Of a stretch of DNA of 64,000 bases, positions 1 through 8,136 are shown piece after piece. The position numbers and the translations under genes were made by a program. Below the pieces are notes generated by a model. It did no database searches. It saw nothing but the letters and a program-made list of their open reading frames with translations, and was not told the origin of the DNA. Position 1 is the stretch's first letter; each line of letters starts with the position of its first letter. Origin of the DNA: Pannonibacter anstelovis (lineage in GTDB: Bacteria > Pseudomonadota > Alphaproteobacteria > Rhizobiales > Stappiaceae); the NCBI RefSeq assembly GCF_036881715.1, contig NZ_JBAKBF010000004.1, forward strand, positions 186,001 to 250,000, in the 5' to 3' direction.

Positions 1-1
1 C

Positions 2-361
2 GCGCTGGCTGCGTACAACGCCGACAAGGGCTATTTCGACGTGCTCTACGAGTGCTCGGGCGCTGCCCCTGCACTGGCCGGCGGCATCGCGGCCCTGCGC
101 CCGCGCGGCATCATCCTGCAGCTTGGCCTTGGCGGTGACATGAGCGTGCCGATGATGGCCATCACCGCAAAGGAACTGGATCTGCGCGGCTCGTTCCGCT
201 TCCATCCGGAATTCGCCGTGGGCGTCAGCCTGATGCAGAAGGGCCTCATCGACGTGAAGCCGCTGATCACCCACACGGTTGGCCTCGACAAGGCAGAGGA
301 AGCCTTCCTGCTGGCCTCAGACCGCAGCCAGGCCATGAAGGCACAGATCGCTTTCTCCTGA
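2..361 (+). CDS. L-idonate 5-dehydrogenase-like zinc-type alcohol dehydrogenase, C-terminal part
   Basis: The frame is open from the first bases of the window to a TGA at 359-361, so only the last 119 residues are present and the start lies outside. The visible part is the distal Rossmann and C-terminal region of a medium-chain dehydrogenase: a YECSG stretch, then LQLGLGG, then the FRFHPEF segment and an ending of the type seen in L-idonate 5-dehydrogenases (LASDRSQAMKAQIAFS). These enzymes oxidise L-idonate to 5-ketogluconate with NAD(P). The catalytic zinc ligands would be upstream and cannot be checked. Location before a gluconolactonase-like gene and gnd fits sugar-acid catabolism. A related sorbitol or threonine-type dehydrogenase remains possible. 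Confidence 0.75.
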   Translation, partial: ALAAYNADKGYFDVLYECSGAAPALAGGIAALRPRGIILQLGLGGDMSVPMMAITAKELDLRGSFRFHPEFAVGVSLMQKGLIDVKPLITHTVGLDKAEEAFLLASDRSQAMKAQIAFS

Positions 362-539
362 CGCTTTCCGCAATCAACTGCCGCGCCCGGCACTCCACTG
401 GCCCGCAAGGGCCGCCGGGCGCGGCCTTTCTCAAACTCAGACCGCCTCGTCGCGTAAACGCCTTTCTTGCCCACGCCTCAGGTGGTAACGCTACCTGCAA
501 TCAGGCCGGACCAGCGGCCCGCAGGGACAGGGAGGTTTC

Positions 540-1430
540 ATGTCGTTCTTCGAGGTCATTGACCCGGTTTTCCAGACCTACGCCCTCGGCAATGCGCCGG
601 TGAAGCGGATCGCCAACGGCTTTGACTGGGTGGAAGGCCCGGTCTGGTTCGGCGATGCCGGGCATCTGCTGTTCTCCGACATCCCCAACAACCGTATCAT
701 GCGCTGGACCCCGGACGGGGTGACCACCTACCGCGAACCTTCCAACTATGCCAACGGCCACACCCGTGACCGGCAGGGGCGGCTGATCTCCTGCGAGCAT
801 GGCACGCGCCGCGTCACCCGCACCGAATGGGACGGCTCGATCACCGTGATCGCTGACCGGTTCGAAGGCAAGCGGCTGAATTCTCCCAATGATGTCATCG
901 TATCGCGCGACGGCGCCATTTGGTTCACCGATCCCCATTACGGGATCATGACCAACTATGAGGGCTTCAAGTCCGAGCAGGAGCTGCCCTGCGCGGTCTA
1001 CCGGGTTGACCCCGACGGCACCATTGACAAAGTGATCGATGATATGGCCTGTCCCAACGGACTGGCATTCAGCCCGGATGAGAGTCTGCTCTATGTTGCC
1101 GATACCGGCCGCATGTTCGGCAGCGATCCCCAGCACATCCGGGTATATGCCATGAAGAACGGCAGACCCAGCGAGGGGCGTGTGTTCCACACGATCCAGC
1201 CAGGCTGTGCCGATGGATTCCGGGTGGACGAGGACGGCAATCTGTGGTCCTCGGCTGCTGACGGCGTCCACTGCATCGCCCCGGAGGGCCACCTCATGGG
1301 CAAGATCCTTGTGCCGGAACTGGTGTCCAACCTCTGTTTCGGCGGCAGGGCGAAACATCAGCTCTTCATCACGGCGACGACAAGCGTCTACTCCGTGATC
1401 CTGAACCGGAAAGGACTACAATGGCCATGA
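540..1430 (+). CDS. SMP-30/gluconolactonase-family lactonase
   Basis: This 296-residue protein has the SMP-30/gluconolactonase beta-propeller pattern: EGPVW near residue 30 (metal-binding Glu), NSPNDVIV, DPHYGI, PNGLAFSPDESLLYVADT and DGFRVDEDGNLW (metal-binding Asn and Asp positions). The family hydrolyses aldonolactones such as glucono-1,5-lactone in the cytoplasm or periplasm; no signal peptide is evident. The start is supported by GGGAGG about seven bases before the ATG. The 3' end overlaps the gnd start by 10 bases, implying translational coupling. With gnd next, it plausibly supplies gluconate. The exact lactone is not readable from sequence. Confidence 0.85.
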   Translation: MSFFEVIDPVFQTYALGNAPVKRIANGFDWVEGPVWFGDAGHLLFSDIPNNRIMRWTPDGVTTYREPSNYANGHTRDRQGRLISCEHGTRRVTRTEWDGSITVIADRFEGKRLNSPNDVIVSRDGAIWFTDPHYGIMTNYEGFKSEQELPCAVYRVDPDGTIDKVIDDMACPNGLAFSPDESLLYVADTGRMFGSDPQHIRVYAMKNGRPSEGRVFHTIQPGCADGFRVDEDGNLWSSAADGVHCIAPEGHLMGKILVPELVSNLCFGGRAKHQLFITATTSVYSVILNRKGLQWP

Positions 1431-2833
1431 CTTCGGCAGAGATCGGGCTCATCGGACTTGGCACGATGGGTGCCGCACTGGCGCTGAACATCGCCGAAAA
1501 AGGCTTTCGCATCGCCGTGTGGAACCGCACCACGGATGTGACCCGCCGCTTCCATGCGGAAGCCGGCGGTCTGGCCGCGAACGTGGTTCCCACCGAGAGC
1601 CTGAAGGAGCTGGTGGTGGCCATCAAGCCGCCGCGTGCCATCATCCTCATGGTCCCGGCCGGCAAGGCCGTGGATGACCAGATCGAGGCCCTGGCTCCGC
1701 TGCTCGACAAGGACGACCTGATCATCGACGCGGGCAACGCCAACTTCCACGACACCAACCGCCGCGCTGCCGCAGACCTAGGCGTCCGCTTCATGGGCAT
1801 CGGCGTGTCGGGCGGCGAGGAAGGGGCGCGTCACGGCCCCTCGATCATGGCTGGCGGCAACCCGGCTGATTTCGAGCGGGTAAAGCCGGTTCTCACCGCC
1901 ATTGCCGCCCGCCACGGTGACACGCCTTGCGCCACCTGGATGGGCGAAGCTGGCGCCGGCCACTTCGTCAAGGCCGTGCACAACGGCATCGAATATGCCG
2001 ACATGCAGATGATCGCCGAAGTCTACGGCATCATGCGCGACGGCATGGGTCTTGGTGCCGCCGATGCAGCCGCCATCTTCCAGAAGTGGAACGAAGGCAC
2101 CTTGCGCTCCTATCTGGTGGAAATCTCCGGCGCCGTCGCCGCCGCCACCGATCCGCTGACCGGCCAGCCGATGCTGGACGTGATTCTGGATGCTGCCGGG
2201 CAGAAGGGCACGGGCCGCTGGACCGTCATCGAAGCCCAGCATCTCGGCGCTCCGGTGCCGGTGATCGAGGCTGCCGTGATGGCGCGCAACGTTTCGTCCC
2301 GCGTGGACGAGCGCAAGGCCGGTGAAGCACTCTATGGCGCAGCCCCCCAGAAACTGGCGGATGCACCTTCCGCTGACGAGCTGGAACAGGCCCTCATCGC
2401 GGGCAAGATCCTGTGCTATGCGCAGGGCTTCACCATGATGACCGCAGCCTCCGCCACTTTCGGCTGGAACCTGCCGCTGCCGGAAATCGCCCGCGTGTGG
2501 CGTGCTGGCTGCATCATCCGCTCGGACATGCTGAACGACATGGCCAGCGCCCTGACGGAAGATGCCACGCGCAACCTGATCATGGCCCCGGACTTTGCCC
2601 GCCGCATCGAGGCAGCGCTTCCGGCCCTGCGCAAGATCGTCGCCCTCGGCGCGCTCAACGGCCTGCCGGTTCCGGCTCTGGCTTCGGGCCTTGCCTGGTT
2701 CGACCTGATGCGCACCGCACGCGGCACCGCCAACATGATCCAGGCCCAGCGCGACTTCTTCGGCGCCCACGGCTTCGACCGCCTCGACGGCAAGGACGCC
2801 CACCACGGCCCCTGGGGCCTCTCGGCTTCCTGA
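1421..2833 (+). CDS. gnd: 6-phosphogluconate dehydrogenase (decarboxylating)
   Basis: The 470-residue length matches the long (dimeric, about 470-residue) family of 6-phosphogluconate dehydrogenases, which convert 6-phosphogluconate to ribulose 5-phosphate, CO2 and NAD(P)H. The N-terminus has the nucleotide-binding fingerprint GLIGLGTMGAALALN. The substrate signature VSGGEEGARHGPSIM is at about residues 127-141, and the catalytic lysine region GHFVKAVHNGIEYADMQM follows. The C-terminal all-helical domain is complete, ending with ...FGAHGFDRLDGKDAHHGPW. It overlaps the upstream lactonase gene, so the two are co-translated. A perfect hairpin follows the stop codon. Confidence 0.95.
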   Translation: MAMTSAEIGLIGLGTMGAALALNIAEKGFRIAVWNRTTDVTRRFHAEAGGLAANVVPTESLKELVVAIKPPRAIILMVPAGKAVDDQIEALAPLLDKDDLIIDAGNANFHDTNRRAAADLGVRFMGIGVSGGEEGARHGPSIMAGGNPADFERVKPVLTAIAARHGDTPCATWMGEAGAGHFVKAVHNGIEYADMQMIAEVYGIMRDGMGLGAADAAAIFQKWNEGTLRSYLVEISGAVAAATDPLTGQPMLDVILDAAGQKGTGRWTVIEAQHLGAPVPVIEAAVMARNVSSRVDERKAGEALYGAAPQKLADAPSADELEQALIAGKILCYAQGFTMMTAASATFGWNLPLPEIARVWRAGCIIRSDMLNDMASALTEDATRNLIMAPDFARRIEAALPALRKIVALGALNGLPVPALASGLAWFDLMRTARGTANMIQAQRDFFGAHGFDRLDGKDAHHGPWGLSAS

Positions 2834-2842
2834 CGACGAAAC

Positions 2843-2881
2843 TGAACACTGCCCCTCCTTCAGGGGATGGGGCAGTGTTCA
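2843..2881. terminator. Strong hairpin after gnd
   Basis: TGAACACTGCCCC at 2843-2855 pairs perfectly with GGGGCAGTGTTCA at 2869-2881 (13 bp stem, 13-base loop). It begins 10 bases after the gnd stop. There is no long T-run on the plus strand, so it may act as a terminator or as an mRNA 3' stabiliser. Confidence 0.6.
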
Positions 2882-2930
2882 ATTGAGACTCCAAAAGGGG
2901 CATACGAACAGCCCCACCACACATTCCGCG

Positions 2931-2983
2931 TCGTCCCGGACGAAGCGAAGCGGAGATCCGGGAACCACTCGCTTGCAGAGCGG
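2931..2983 (+). repeat. Intergenic palindromic repeat, copy A
   Basis: A 53-base element starting TCGTCCCGGACGAAGCGAAG and ending ACTCGCTTGCAGAG. It is nearly identical to the reverse complement of the element at 26463-26515 and similar to the element at 26350-26402. It is paired with an inverted partner at 3051-3104. The rest of 2834-3172 (339 bases between convergent genes) contains no convincing gene. Confidence 0.75.
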
Positions 2984-3050
2984 CGAGACTGGACACGGCA
3001 AAGAGGCGTGCGCCGGACTGGTGACTGCCGCCCCGAATGTGACAAAAGCA

Positions 3051-3104
3051 CCTCTCTGCAAACGAGTAGCCCCCGGCTCGCGCTGCGCTTGGCCGGGGTG
3101 ACTC
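3051..3104 (-). repeat. Intergenic palindromic repeat, copy B (inverted)
   Basis: Reverse orientation partner of the 2931 element: CTCTCTGCAAACGAGTAGCC, then CCGGCTCGCGCTGCGCTTGG and CCGGGGTGACTC. The pair A/B is separated by about 67 bases, the same head-to-head plan as the pair at 26350-26402 and 26463-26515. Confidence 0.7.
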
Positions 3105-3172
3105 AGTGCCTGACCACAAGGCTTTGCCCATCGGCTAAGGTACTCACGAGGCTGAGGCAGAAGCACGCCCCC

Positions 3173-4201
3173 CTAAGCCGTCTCCCCCGGCACCAGCCGC
3201 GTCGGGACAACGGTGATATCCTGCCCCGGTTCGCCGCGCAGGCGGGCGACGAGGGCTTCGGCGGCGGATTTGCCGATGGCAGTGGCAGGAACAACCGTGG
3301 TCGTCAGGCGGCGCGGCAGAACGGAGGCTGCTTCCATGCCGCCCCACCCGGCGATTCCAAGATCCTCCGGCACGCGGATGCCCCGCGCCTCGCAATAGGC
3401 AAGTCCGCCGATGGCCATTTCGTCGTTGTGAAAATAGACTGCATCAAGATCCGGCTGGCGGGCGAGCAGGGTTTCGAGCCCGTAAAAGCCCCGGTAGAAG
3501 CCGGGATTGTCGATGAGAACTTCCTTCGCCGCCAGCGGATACCCACCGGCAGAAAGCGATGCCTCAAAACCGTCCAGCCGGGCCGAGCTGATCACATCGG
3601 AAAGTCCCAGCGCGCCGACGTAGCCCACTTTCCTGCGCCCGCGGCGCAGCAGGAACTGGCCCATTTCCATGCCGCAATCAAAGTGCGAAAAGCCAACCGC
3701 CATGTCCACGGGGCTTGTCGTCAGCTCCCATACCTCGACCACCGGCATGGCTGACTGGCGCAGCAGCTCCACGGTAGCGGGCGTGTGCAGGCGGCCGGAG
3801 AGAATGACGCCCGCCGGACGCCAGCTGACCACCTGCCGCACCCAGTCCTCTTCCTGCTCCACCGCATGATTGCTGGCGCCGATCATCAGCTGATAGCCGA
3901 GCCGGGTCAGCGCCCGGTCCACACCGTCCAGCACCTGACCGAAGAGGCTTGAACTCAGGCGCGGCACACACATGCCCACCAGCGTCGAGGCCTGATCCGC
4001 ACCGAAGGCAGCGGCCAGACGGTTGGGCACATAGCCAAGCGTCTCCGCCGCAGCGAGCACCTTGCCGCGCGTTTCCTCGGAAAATCCGCTGCCGCCGCGC
4101 AGAACGCGGCTCACCGTCATCTTCGACACCCCCGCCACGCGGGCGATGTCATCCATATTGGCCTTGTTCCGCCGGTCCATCACGCTTTCAGCCTGCCGCA
4201 T
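3173..4201 (-). CDS. LacI-family regulator of the sugar ABC importer (GntR/IdnR-like)
   Basis: 342 residues, the usual LacI length. An N-terminal helix-turn-helix (MDDIARVAGVSKMTVSRVL, about residues 16-34) and hinge (YVPNRLAAAF) are followed by a periplasmic-binding-like effector domain. It is transcribed away from the ABC importer genes at 4324-7976, and two perfect palindromes of gluconate-repressor type, GTTATCGATAAC and GTTACCGGTAAC, lie between them. It probably represses both itself and the importer; the effector is likely a sugar acid or its phosphate (inference). A second in-frame ATG at 4180 is a possible start. Confidence 0.88.
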   Translation of the reverse strand: MRQAESVMDRRNKANMDDIARVAGVSKMTVSRVLRGGSGFSEETRGKVLAAAETLGYVPNRLAAAFGADQASTLVGMCVPRLSSSLFGQVLDGVDRALTRLGYQLMIGASNHAVEQEEDWVRQVVSWRPAGVILSGRLHTPATVELLRQSAMPVVEVWELTTSPVDMAVGFSHFDCGMEMGQFLLRRGRRKVGYVGALGLSDVISSARLDGFEASLSAGGYPLAAKEVLIDNPGFYRGFYGLETLLARQPDLDAVYFHNDEMAIGGLAYCEARGIRVPEDLGIAGWGGMEAASVLPRRLTTTVVPATAIGKSAAEALVARLRGEPGQDITVVPTRLVPGETA

Positions 4202-4212
4202 ACCCAGGGCAT

Positions 4213-4224
4213 GTTATCGATAAC
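4213..4224. promoter_or_regulatory. LacI-type operator 1
   Basis: GTTATCGATAAC is a perfect 12-bp palindrome 12 bases upstream of the LacI gene start. Gluconate-type LacI repressors (GntR/IdnR of enterics) are known to bind sequences close to ATGTTACCGGTAACAT, and this one shares the GTTA...TAAC arms. Confidence 0.7.
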
Positions 4225-4231
4225 TTTGCGC

Positions 4232-4265
4232 TTGACAACCCATCTGGGCCGATACACGCTACATA
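4232..4265 (+). promoter_or_regulatory. Candidate sigma70 promoter of the sugar ABC operon
   Basis: A perfect TTGACA lies at 4232-4237. A poorly conserved -10 would fall near 4255-4265 (CACGCTACATA). Operator 2 overlaps the expected transcription start, which suits repression. Confidence 0.45.
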
Positions 4266-4267
4266 AC

Positions 4268-4279
4268 GTTACCGGTAAC
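4268..4279. promoter_or_regulatory. LacI-type operator 2
   Basis: GTTACCGGTAAC is a perfect 12-bp palindrome and matches the core of the enteric gluconate-repressor operator. Its centre is 55 bp from operator 1, close to five helical turns, so a looped tetramer is possible. Confidence 0.75.
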
Positions 4280-4323
4280 TCAGCCGCAAGAGCCGAGACG
4301 GAGACATGGGAGGAGATACCGGT

Positions 4324-5817
4324 ATGCAACCGGCTAATGATGGTCTGTTTTTTGACCGTATCGTCAAGTCATTTGGCGGCACGCAGGCCCTGCGCGGGGT
4401 TTCGCTGAAGGTTGAGCGGGGAGAGATCCTCGCACTTCTGGGCGAAAACGGCGCGGGCAAGTCAACCCTTATCAAGGTTCTGTCCGGCACCCACAAGGCC
4501 GACACCGGGACGGTGTCGATTGATGGCGTGCCCTATCATCACGAAGCGGGCAAGGGCGGCCGCCAGAAGGTCGCCTTCATCCACCAGGACCTCGGCCTCA
4601 TCGAATGGATGAGCGTTGCCGAGAACATCGCCCTGTCGCTCGGCTATGTGCGCAAGCGCGGCAGGATCGACTGGAGCGCCACAGAGGCCATGGCCGAAGA
4701 GGCTCTGAAGCTGGTGGATGCAGATTTTCCCGCCACCGCCCGCGTTGCCAATCTGACGCGCACGCAGAAGTCCCTCGTCGCCATTGCCCGTGCACTGGCC
4801 GCCGATTGCGACTTTCTGGTTCTGGACGAGCCGACGGCAAGCCTTCCGGCTGACGAAGTGGAGCGGCTGTTCAACGCGCTGCGTCCGCTGAAGTCCCGCG
4901 GCGTCGGCATGATCTATGTCAGCCACCGTCTGGACGAGATTTTCCGCATCGCCGACCGGGTGGCCGTGCTGCGCGACGGGCAGATGGCGGGCTTGCGCGC
5001 CATCGGCCACACCACGCCGGAAGAGCTGGTGAGCCTGATCGTTGGCCGCAAGACCCGGGAGATCAGCCGCCCCGAAGTTCAGGAAGGCCCGGCCATTCTC
5101 TCCGTCCGCTCCCTGCTCACCCGGCAGGTGGGGCCAGTCGATTTCGAACTCAGGCGCGGTGAACTGTTGGGCCTTGCGGGCCTGCGCGGTGCGGGCCATG
5201 AGGATATCGGCCGTGCGCTCTTCGGCGTCATGCCGCATTCCGGCACCATCGTGCTGGACGGGCGCACGCCGGATCTGGCTTCGCCAATCACCGCCATGGC
5301 TTCGGGCATCGGCCTTGTCGCCCGTGACCGGGTGGCGGAGAGCGTCGCCACCGGCCTGACCATCCGCGAGAACGCCTATGTCAATCCGGCGGCGACCGGA
5401 CGGGGCATGCTGTCGCTGATGAGCCCGCGCAAGGAAGAGGACATGGCAGCGGAAATCGGCCGCCGGGTCGGTCTTTCGCCCAATGACCCGACGCTGCCCA
5501 TAGAGGCGCTGTCTGGCGGTAACCAGCAGAAGGTCATCGTGGGCAGGTGGCTGGACAGCGGCCGGCGGCTGCTGATCACCGAAGATCCGACTGCCGGTGT
5601 CGATGTCGGCGCCAAGGCCGAGATCTATCACCTGCTCTACGAAGCTCTCGCCAGCGGCATGGGTGTGCTCGTGGTCTCTACTGACTTCGAGGAAATCGCC
5701 AACATCTGCCACCGCGCCATTGTCTTCTCCCGCGGCCAGGCGGTCGCGGAGCTGAGCGGCGTCGAACTGTCCACTGAATCCCTGATCCAGGCCGCATCGG
5801 CCGGTGAAGCTGCCTGA
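4324..5817 (+). CDS. Sugar ABC importer, tandem ATPase (RbsA/MglA family)
   Basis: About 497 residues with two ATPase halves, as in ribose/galactose importers. The first half has Walker A GENGAGKST and Walker B LVLDEPTASLP. The second half is degenerate at Walker A but has the signature LSGGNQQKVIVGRWL and ITEDPTAGVDVGAK. The chosen ATG at 4324 follows GGGAGGAG by about nine bases; an in-frame ATG at 4306 lies upstream of that SD and looks less likely. It forms an operon with the permease at 5826 and the binding protein at 6885. The substrate is probably a monosaccharide or sugar acid connected to the upstream pentose-phosphate genes. Confidence 0.9.
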   Translation: MQPANDGLFFDRIVKSFGGTQALRGVSLKVERGEILALLGENGAGKSTLIKVLSGTHKADTGTVSIDGVPYHHEAGKGGRQKVAFIHQDLGLIEWMSVAENIALSLGYVRKRGRIDWSATEAMAEEALKLVDADFPATARVANLTRTQKSLVAIARALAADCDFLVLDEPTASLPADEVERLFNALRPLKSRGVGMIYVSHRLDEIFRIADRVAVLRDGQMAGLRAIGHTTPEELVSLIVGRKTREISRPEVQEGPAILSVRSLLTRQVGPVDFELRRGELLGLAGLRGAGHEDIGRALFGVMPHSGTIVLDGRTPDLASPITAMASGIGLVARDRVAESVATGLTIRENAYVNPAATGRGMLSLMSPRKEEDMAAEIGRRVGLSPNDPTLPIEALSGGNQQKVIVGRWLDSGRRLLITEDPTAGVDVGAKAEIYHLLYEALASGMGVLVVSTDFEEIANICHRAIVFSRGQAVAELSGVELSTESLIQAASAGEAA

Positions 5818-5825
5818 GGCCCCTC

Positions 5826-6848
5826 ATGCCCTCCATCGAATCCAACGCCATCGAACCGACCAAGGATGAATTGCAGGGCCTGTCCCTGATGGGCCGGGCC
5901 CTGCGCCTTGCGCCCACCTATGGGCTTGTCATCCTCATGTTCGGCCTCATCATCCTGTTCTCGATCCTGCTGCCGAACACCTTCCCGACCATGCTGAACC
6001 TGCGGTCGATCCTGTCGGACAAGGCGATCATTGCGCTGCTGTCGCTTGCCGCCATGATCCCCATGGTGGCGGGACGCATCGATCTGACGGTCGGCTACGG
6101 CATCGTGCTGTGGCACATCCTCGCCATCTCGCTGCAGACGGTCTATGGCCTGCCCTGGCCGGTGGCCATCGGCATCGTGCTTGTGCTGGGCATTGCCACG
6201 GGCATTCTGAACGGCATCCTCGTTGAAGTGGCCCGCATCGACAGCTTCATTGCCACCCTCGGCACCGGCACCATCCTCTATGCGCTGGCTCTTTGGCACA
6301 CCGGCGGGCGGCAGATGGTGGGCCAGTTGCCGGATGCCTTCTATGCCATCAACGGCACCTTCATCTTCGGCCTGCCCATCACGGCCTTCTATGTGCTGGC
6401 CATCACCCTGGTGATGTGGGTGGTGCTCGAATACACGCCCGTCGGCCGCTATCTCTATGCCATCGGCGCCAATCAGCGCTCGGCCGAACTCAACGGCATT
6501 CCGACGCGCAAGTTCGTGATCGGCGCATTCCTCACCTCCGGCCTGATGACGGCGCTGGCGGGCATCCTGCTCGCCTCCAAGCTGCGCATCGGTCAGGCGT
6601 CGGTGGGTCTTGAATTCCTGCTGCCCGCCCTCGTCGGCGCCTTCCTGGGCTCCACGACGATCAAGCCGGGCCGCGTCAATGTCTGGGGCACCATTGTTGG
6701 CGTGATGATCCTCGCCGCAGGCATCTCCGGCATCCAGCAGTTTGGCGGAAGCTTCTGGGTCGAGCCGCTGTTCAACGGCACCACCCTGCTCATCGCCATC
6801 GGCATCGCGGGCTATGCCCAGCGCAAGAAAGGCGCAAAGTCCCGCTGA
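5826..6848 (+). CDS. Sugar ABC importer permease (RbsC family)
   Basis: 340 residues, hydrophobic throughout with about eight to ten membrane segments. The arrangement is typical of RbsC-type permeases, including the conserved region VEVARIDSFIATLGTGTIL and the EYTPVGRYLYAIGANQRSAE cytoplasmic loop that contacts the ATPase. It starts nine bases after the ATPase stop. A single permease gene implies a homodimeric channel, as usual for this family. Confidence 0.9.
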   Translation: MPSIESNAIEPTKDELQGLSLMGRALRLAPTYGLVILMFGLIILFSILLPNTFPTMLNLRSILSDKAIIALLSLAAMIPMVAGRIDLTVGYGIVLWHILAISLQTVYGLPWPVAIGIVLVLGIATGILNGILVEVARIDSFIATLGTGTILYALALWHTGGRQMVGQLPDAFYAINGTFIFGLPITAFYVLAITLVMWVVLEYTPVGRYLYAIGANQRSAELNGIPTRKFVIGAFLTSGLMTALAGILLASKLRIGQASVGLEFLLPALVGAFLGSTTIKPGRVNVWGTIVGVMILAAGISGIQQFGGSFWVEPLFNGTTLLIAIGIAGYAQRKKGAKSR

Positions 6849-6884
6849 CCCTTGATGACACTCAGCAACCGGGAGGAAAACGAC

Positions 6885-7976
6885 ATGCTGAAACGTCTCT
6901 TGACTGTAACCATCCTGCTGGCCGGCACCACGCTGGCAGCCCATGCCGATGCCGTATCCGACGCGATGGCAGACGTGCAGAAATACGCCGGCCAGAAGAC
7001 CACATGGGACGGCCCCACATCCGGCCCCGCCGCCGCTGAAGGCAAGAACATCGTGGTTCTGGCGGCCGACATGAAGAACGGCGGCGTCCTTGGCGTCACC
7101 AACGGCATCCAGGAAGCGGCCTTCATGATCGGCTGGAACGTCAACGTTCTGGACGGCGCAGGCTCCATCCAGAGCCGCGCCGCAGCCTTCGGACAGGCCC
7201 TAGCCCTCAAGCCGGACGGCATCATCATCAACGGCTTTGACGCCGTGGAGCAGAAGGCCGCCCTTGATCAGGCCAAGGCTGCGGGCATTCCGATGGTGAG
7301 CTGGCATGCCAGCCCTGTTATTGGCCCGGATCCGGAAAACGGCATCTTCGCCAATGTTTCCACCGACGCCATGGAAGTGTCGGCGGCTGCGGCCAAGTGG
7401 GCCTTTGCTGATGCCGGCGGCAAGCCGGGCGTGGTGATCTTCACCGACTCCACCTATGCCATCGCCATCGCCAAGGCGGACAAGATCAAGGAAACGATCG
7501 AAGGCCTCGGCGGCACCGTGCTGGAATATGTCGACACCCCGATTGCCGACACATCCACCCGTATGCCGACGCTGACCACCGCGCTTCTGCAGAAGTACGG
7601 TGCCAGCTGGACCCACGCACTGGCGATCAACGACATCTACTTCGACTTCATGGGCCCGAGCCTTGCTGCAGCCGGAATCGCAGGCGATGGCGCCCCGAAG
7701 GCCGTTGCAGCCGGTGACGGCTCGGAAAGCGCCTACCAGCGCATCCGTTCCAGCCAGTATCAGGCCGTGACCGTGGCCGAGCCGCTGAACCTGCAGGGCT
7801 GGCAGCTGGTGGACGAGCTGAACCGTGCCATGAACGGCGCCGAATGGTCCGGCTACACCTCGCCGCTGCATGTGGTGACGAAGGACAACATCTCCTTTGA
7901 CGGCGGTGACAAGAACATCTTCGATCCGGGCAACGGCTACCGCGAACAGTACGGCAAGATCTGGGGCAAGAAGTAA
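6885..7976 (+). CDS. Sugar ABC importer periplasmic binding protein
   Basis: 363 residues from the ATG at 6885, which is preceded by GGGAGGAAAACGAC. A signal peptide is obvious: MLKRLLTVTILLAGTTLAAHADA with cleavage after ALA-type AHA/DA. The mature part follows the type 1 periplasmic-binding (RbsB-like) plan: IVVLAADMKNGG, then GIIINGFDAVEQKAALDQAK, and CDD-type DGSESAYQRIRSSQYQAVTVAEP. It lies 36 bases after the permease gene and ends in front of a strong terminator. Ligand not determinable by eye. Confidence 0.88.
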   Translation: MLKRLLTVTILLAGTTLAAHADAVSDAMADVQKYAGQKTTWDGPTSGPAAAEGKNIVVLAADMKNGGVLGVTNGIQEAAFMIGWNVNVLDGAGSIQSRAAAFGQALALKPDGIIINGFDAVEQKAALDQAKAAGIPMVSWHASPVIGPDPENGIFANVSTDAMEVSAAAAKWAFADAGGKPGVVIFTDSTYAIAIAKADKIKETIEGLGGTVLEYVDTPIADTSTRMPTLTTALLQKYGASWTHALAINDIYFDFMGPSLAAAGIAGDGAPKAVAAGDGSESAYQRIRSSQYQAVTVAEPLNLQGWQLVDELNRAMNGAEWSGYTSPLHVVTKDNISFDGGDKNIFDPGNGYREQYGKIWGKK

Positions 7977-8008
7977 GCCTCTGAAGCCAAGCCGTTCCTG
8001 ACATAACT

Positions 8009-8047
8009 GGCGCCGGTGGGGTCTGCTCCACCGGCGCCGTTGTTTTT
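8009..8047 (+). terminator. Rho-independent terminator of the sugar ABC operon
   Basis: GGCGCCGGTGG (8009-8019) pairs with CCACCGGCGCC (8028-8038) around an eight-base loop, followed by GTTGTTTTT. It lies 33 bases after the binding-protein stop. Confidence 0.9.
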
Positions 8048-8090
8048 GCTGCGCACAAATTTTCCGGCAGGATGCCTTGCGCTCCACAAT

Positions 8091-8110
8091 CGTTATGTTA
8101 TGTCGTAACG
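8091..8110. promoter_or_regulatory. Dyad upstream of the nickel/peptide-type ABC operon
   Basis: CGTTATGTTATGTCGTAACG has matching CGTTA/TAACG ends and lies 27 bases before the likely start at 8137. It could be a repressor site; its left half resembles metalloregulator (Zur-type) boxes, but the match is weak. Confidence 0.35.
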
Positions 8111-8136
8111 CAATTCGAACCCAAGTGAGGTCTGCG

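Noticed and set aside
2867..3754. 295-residue plus-strand frame starting in the palindromic repeats
   Set aside because: It runs through repeats and then antisense to the LacI gene; the fragments come from repeat sequence that is open in several frames.
5637..6944. 435-residue minus-strand open frame across the ATPase, permease and binding-protein genes
   Set aside because: Shadow of the sugar ABC genes; rich in Gln, Asp, His, Gly and without family features.
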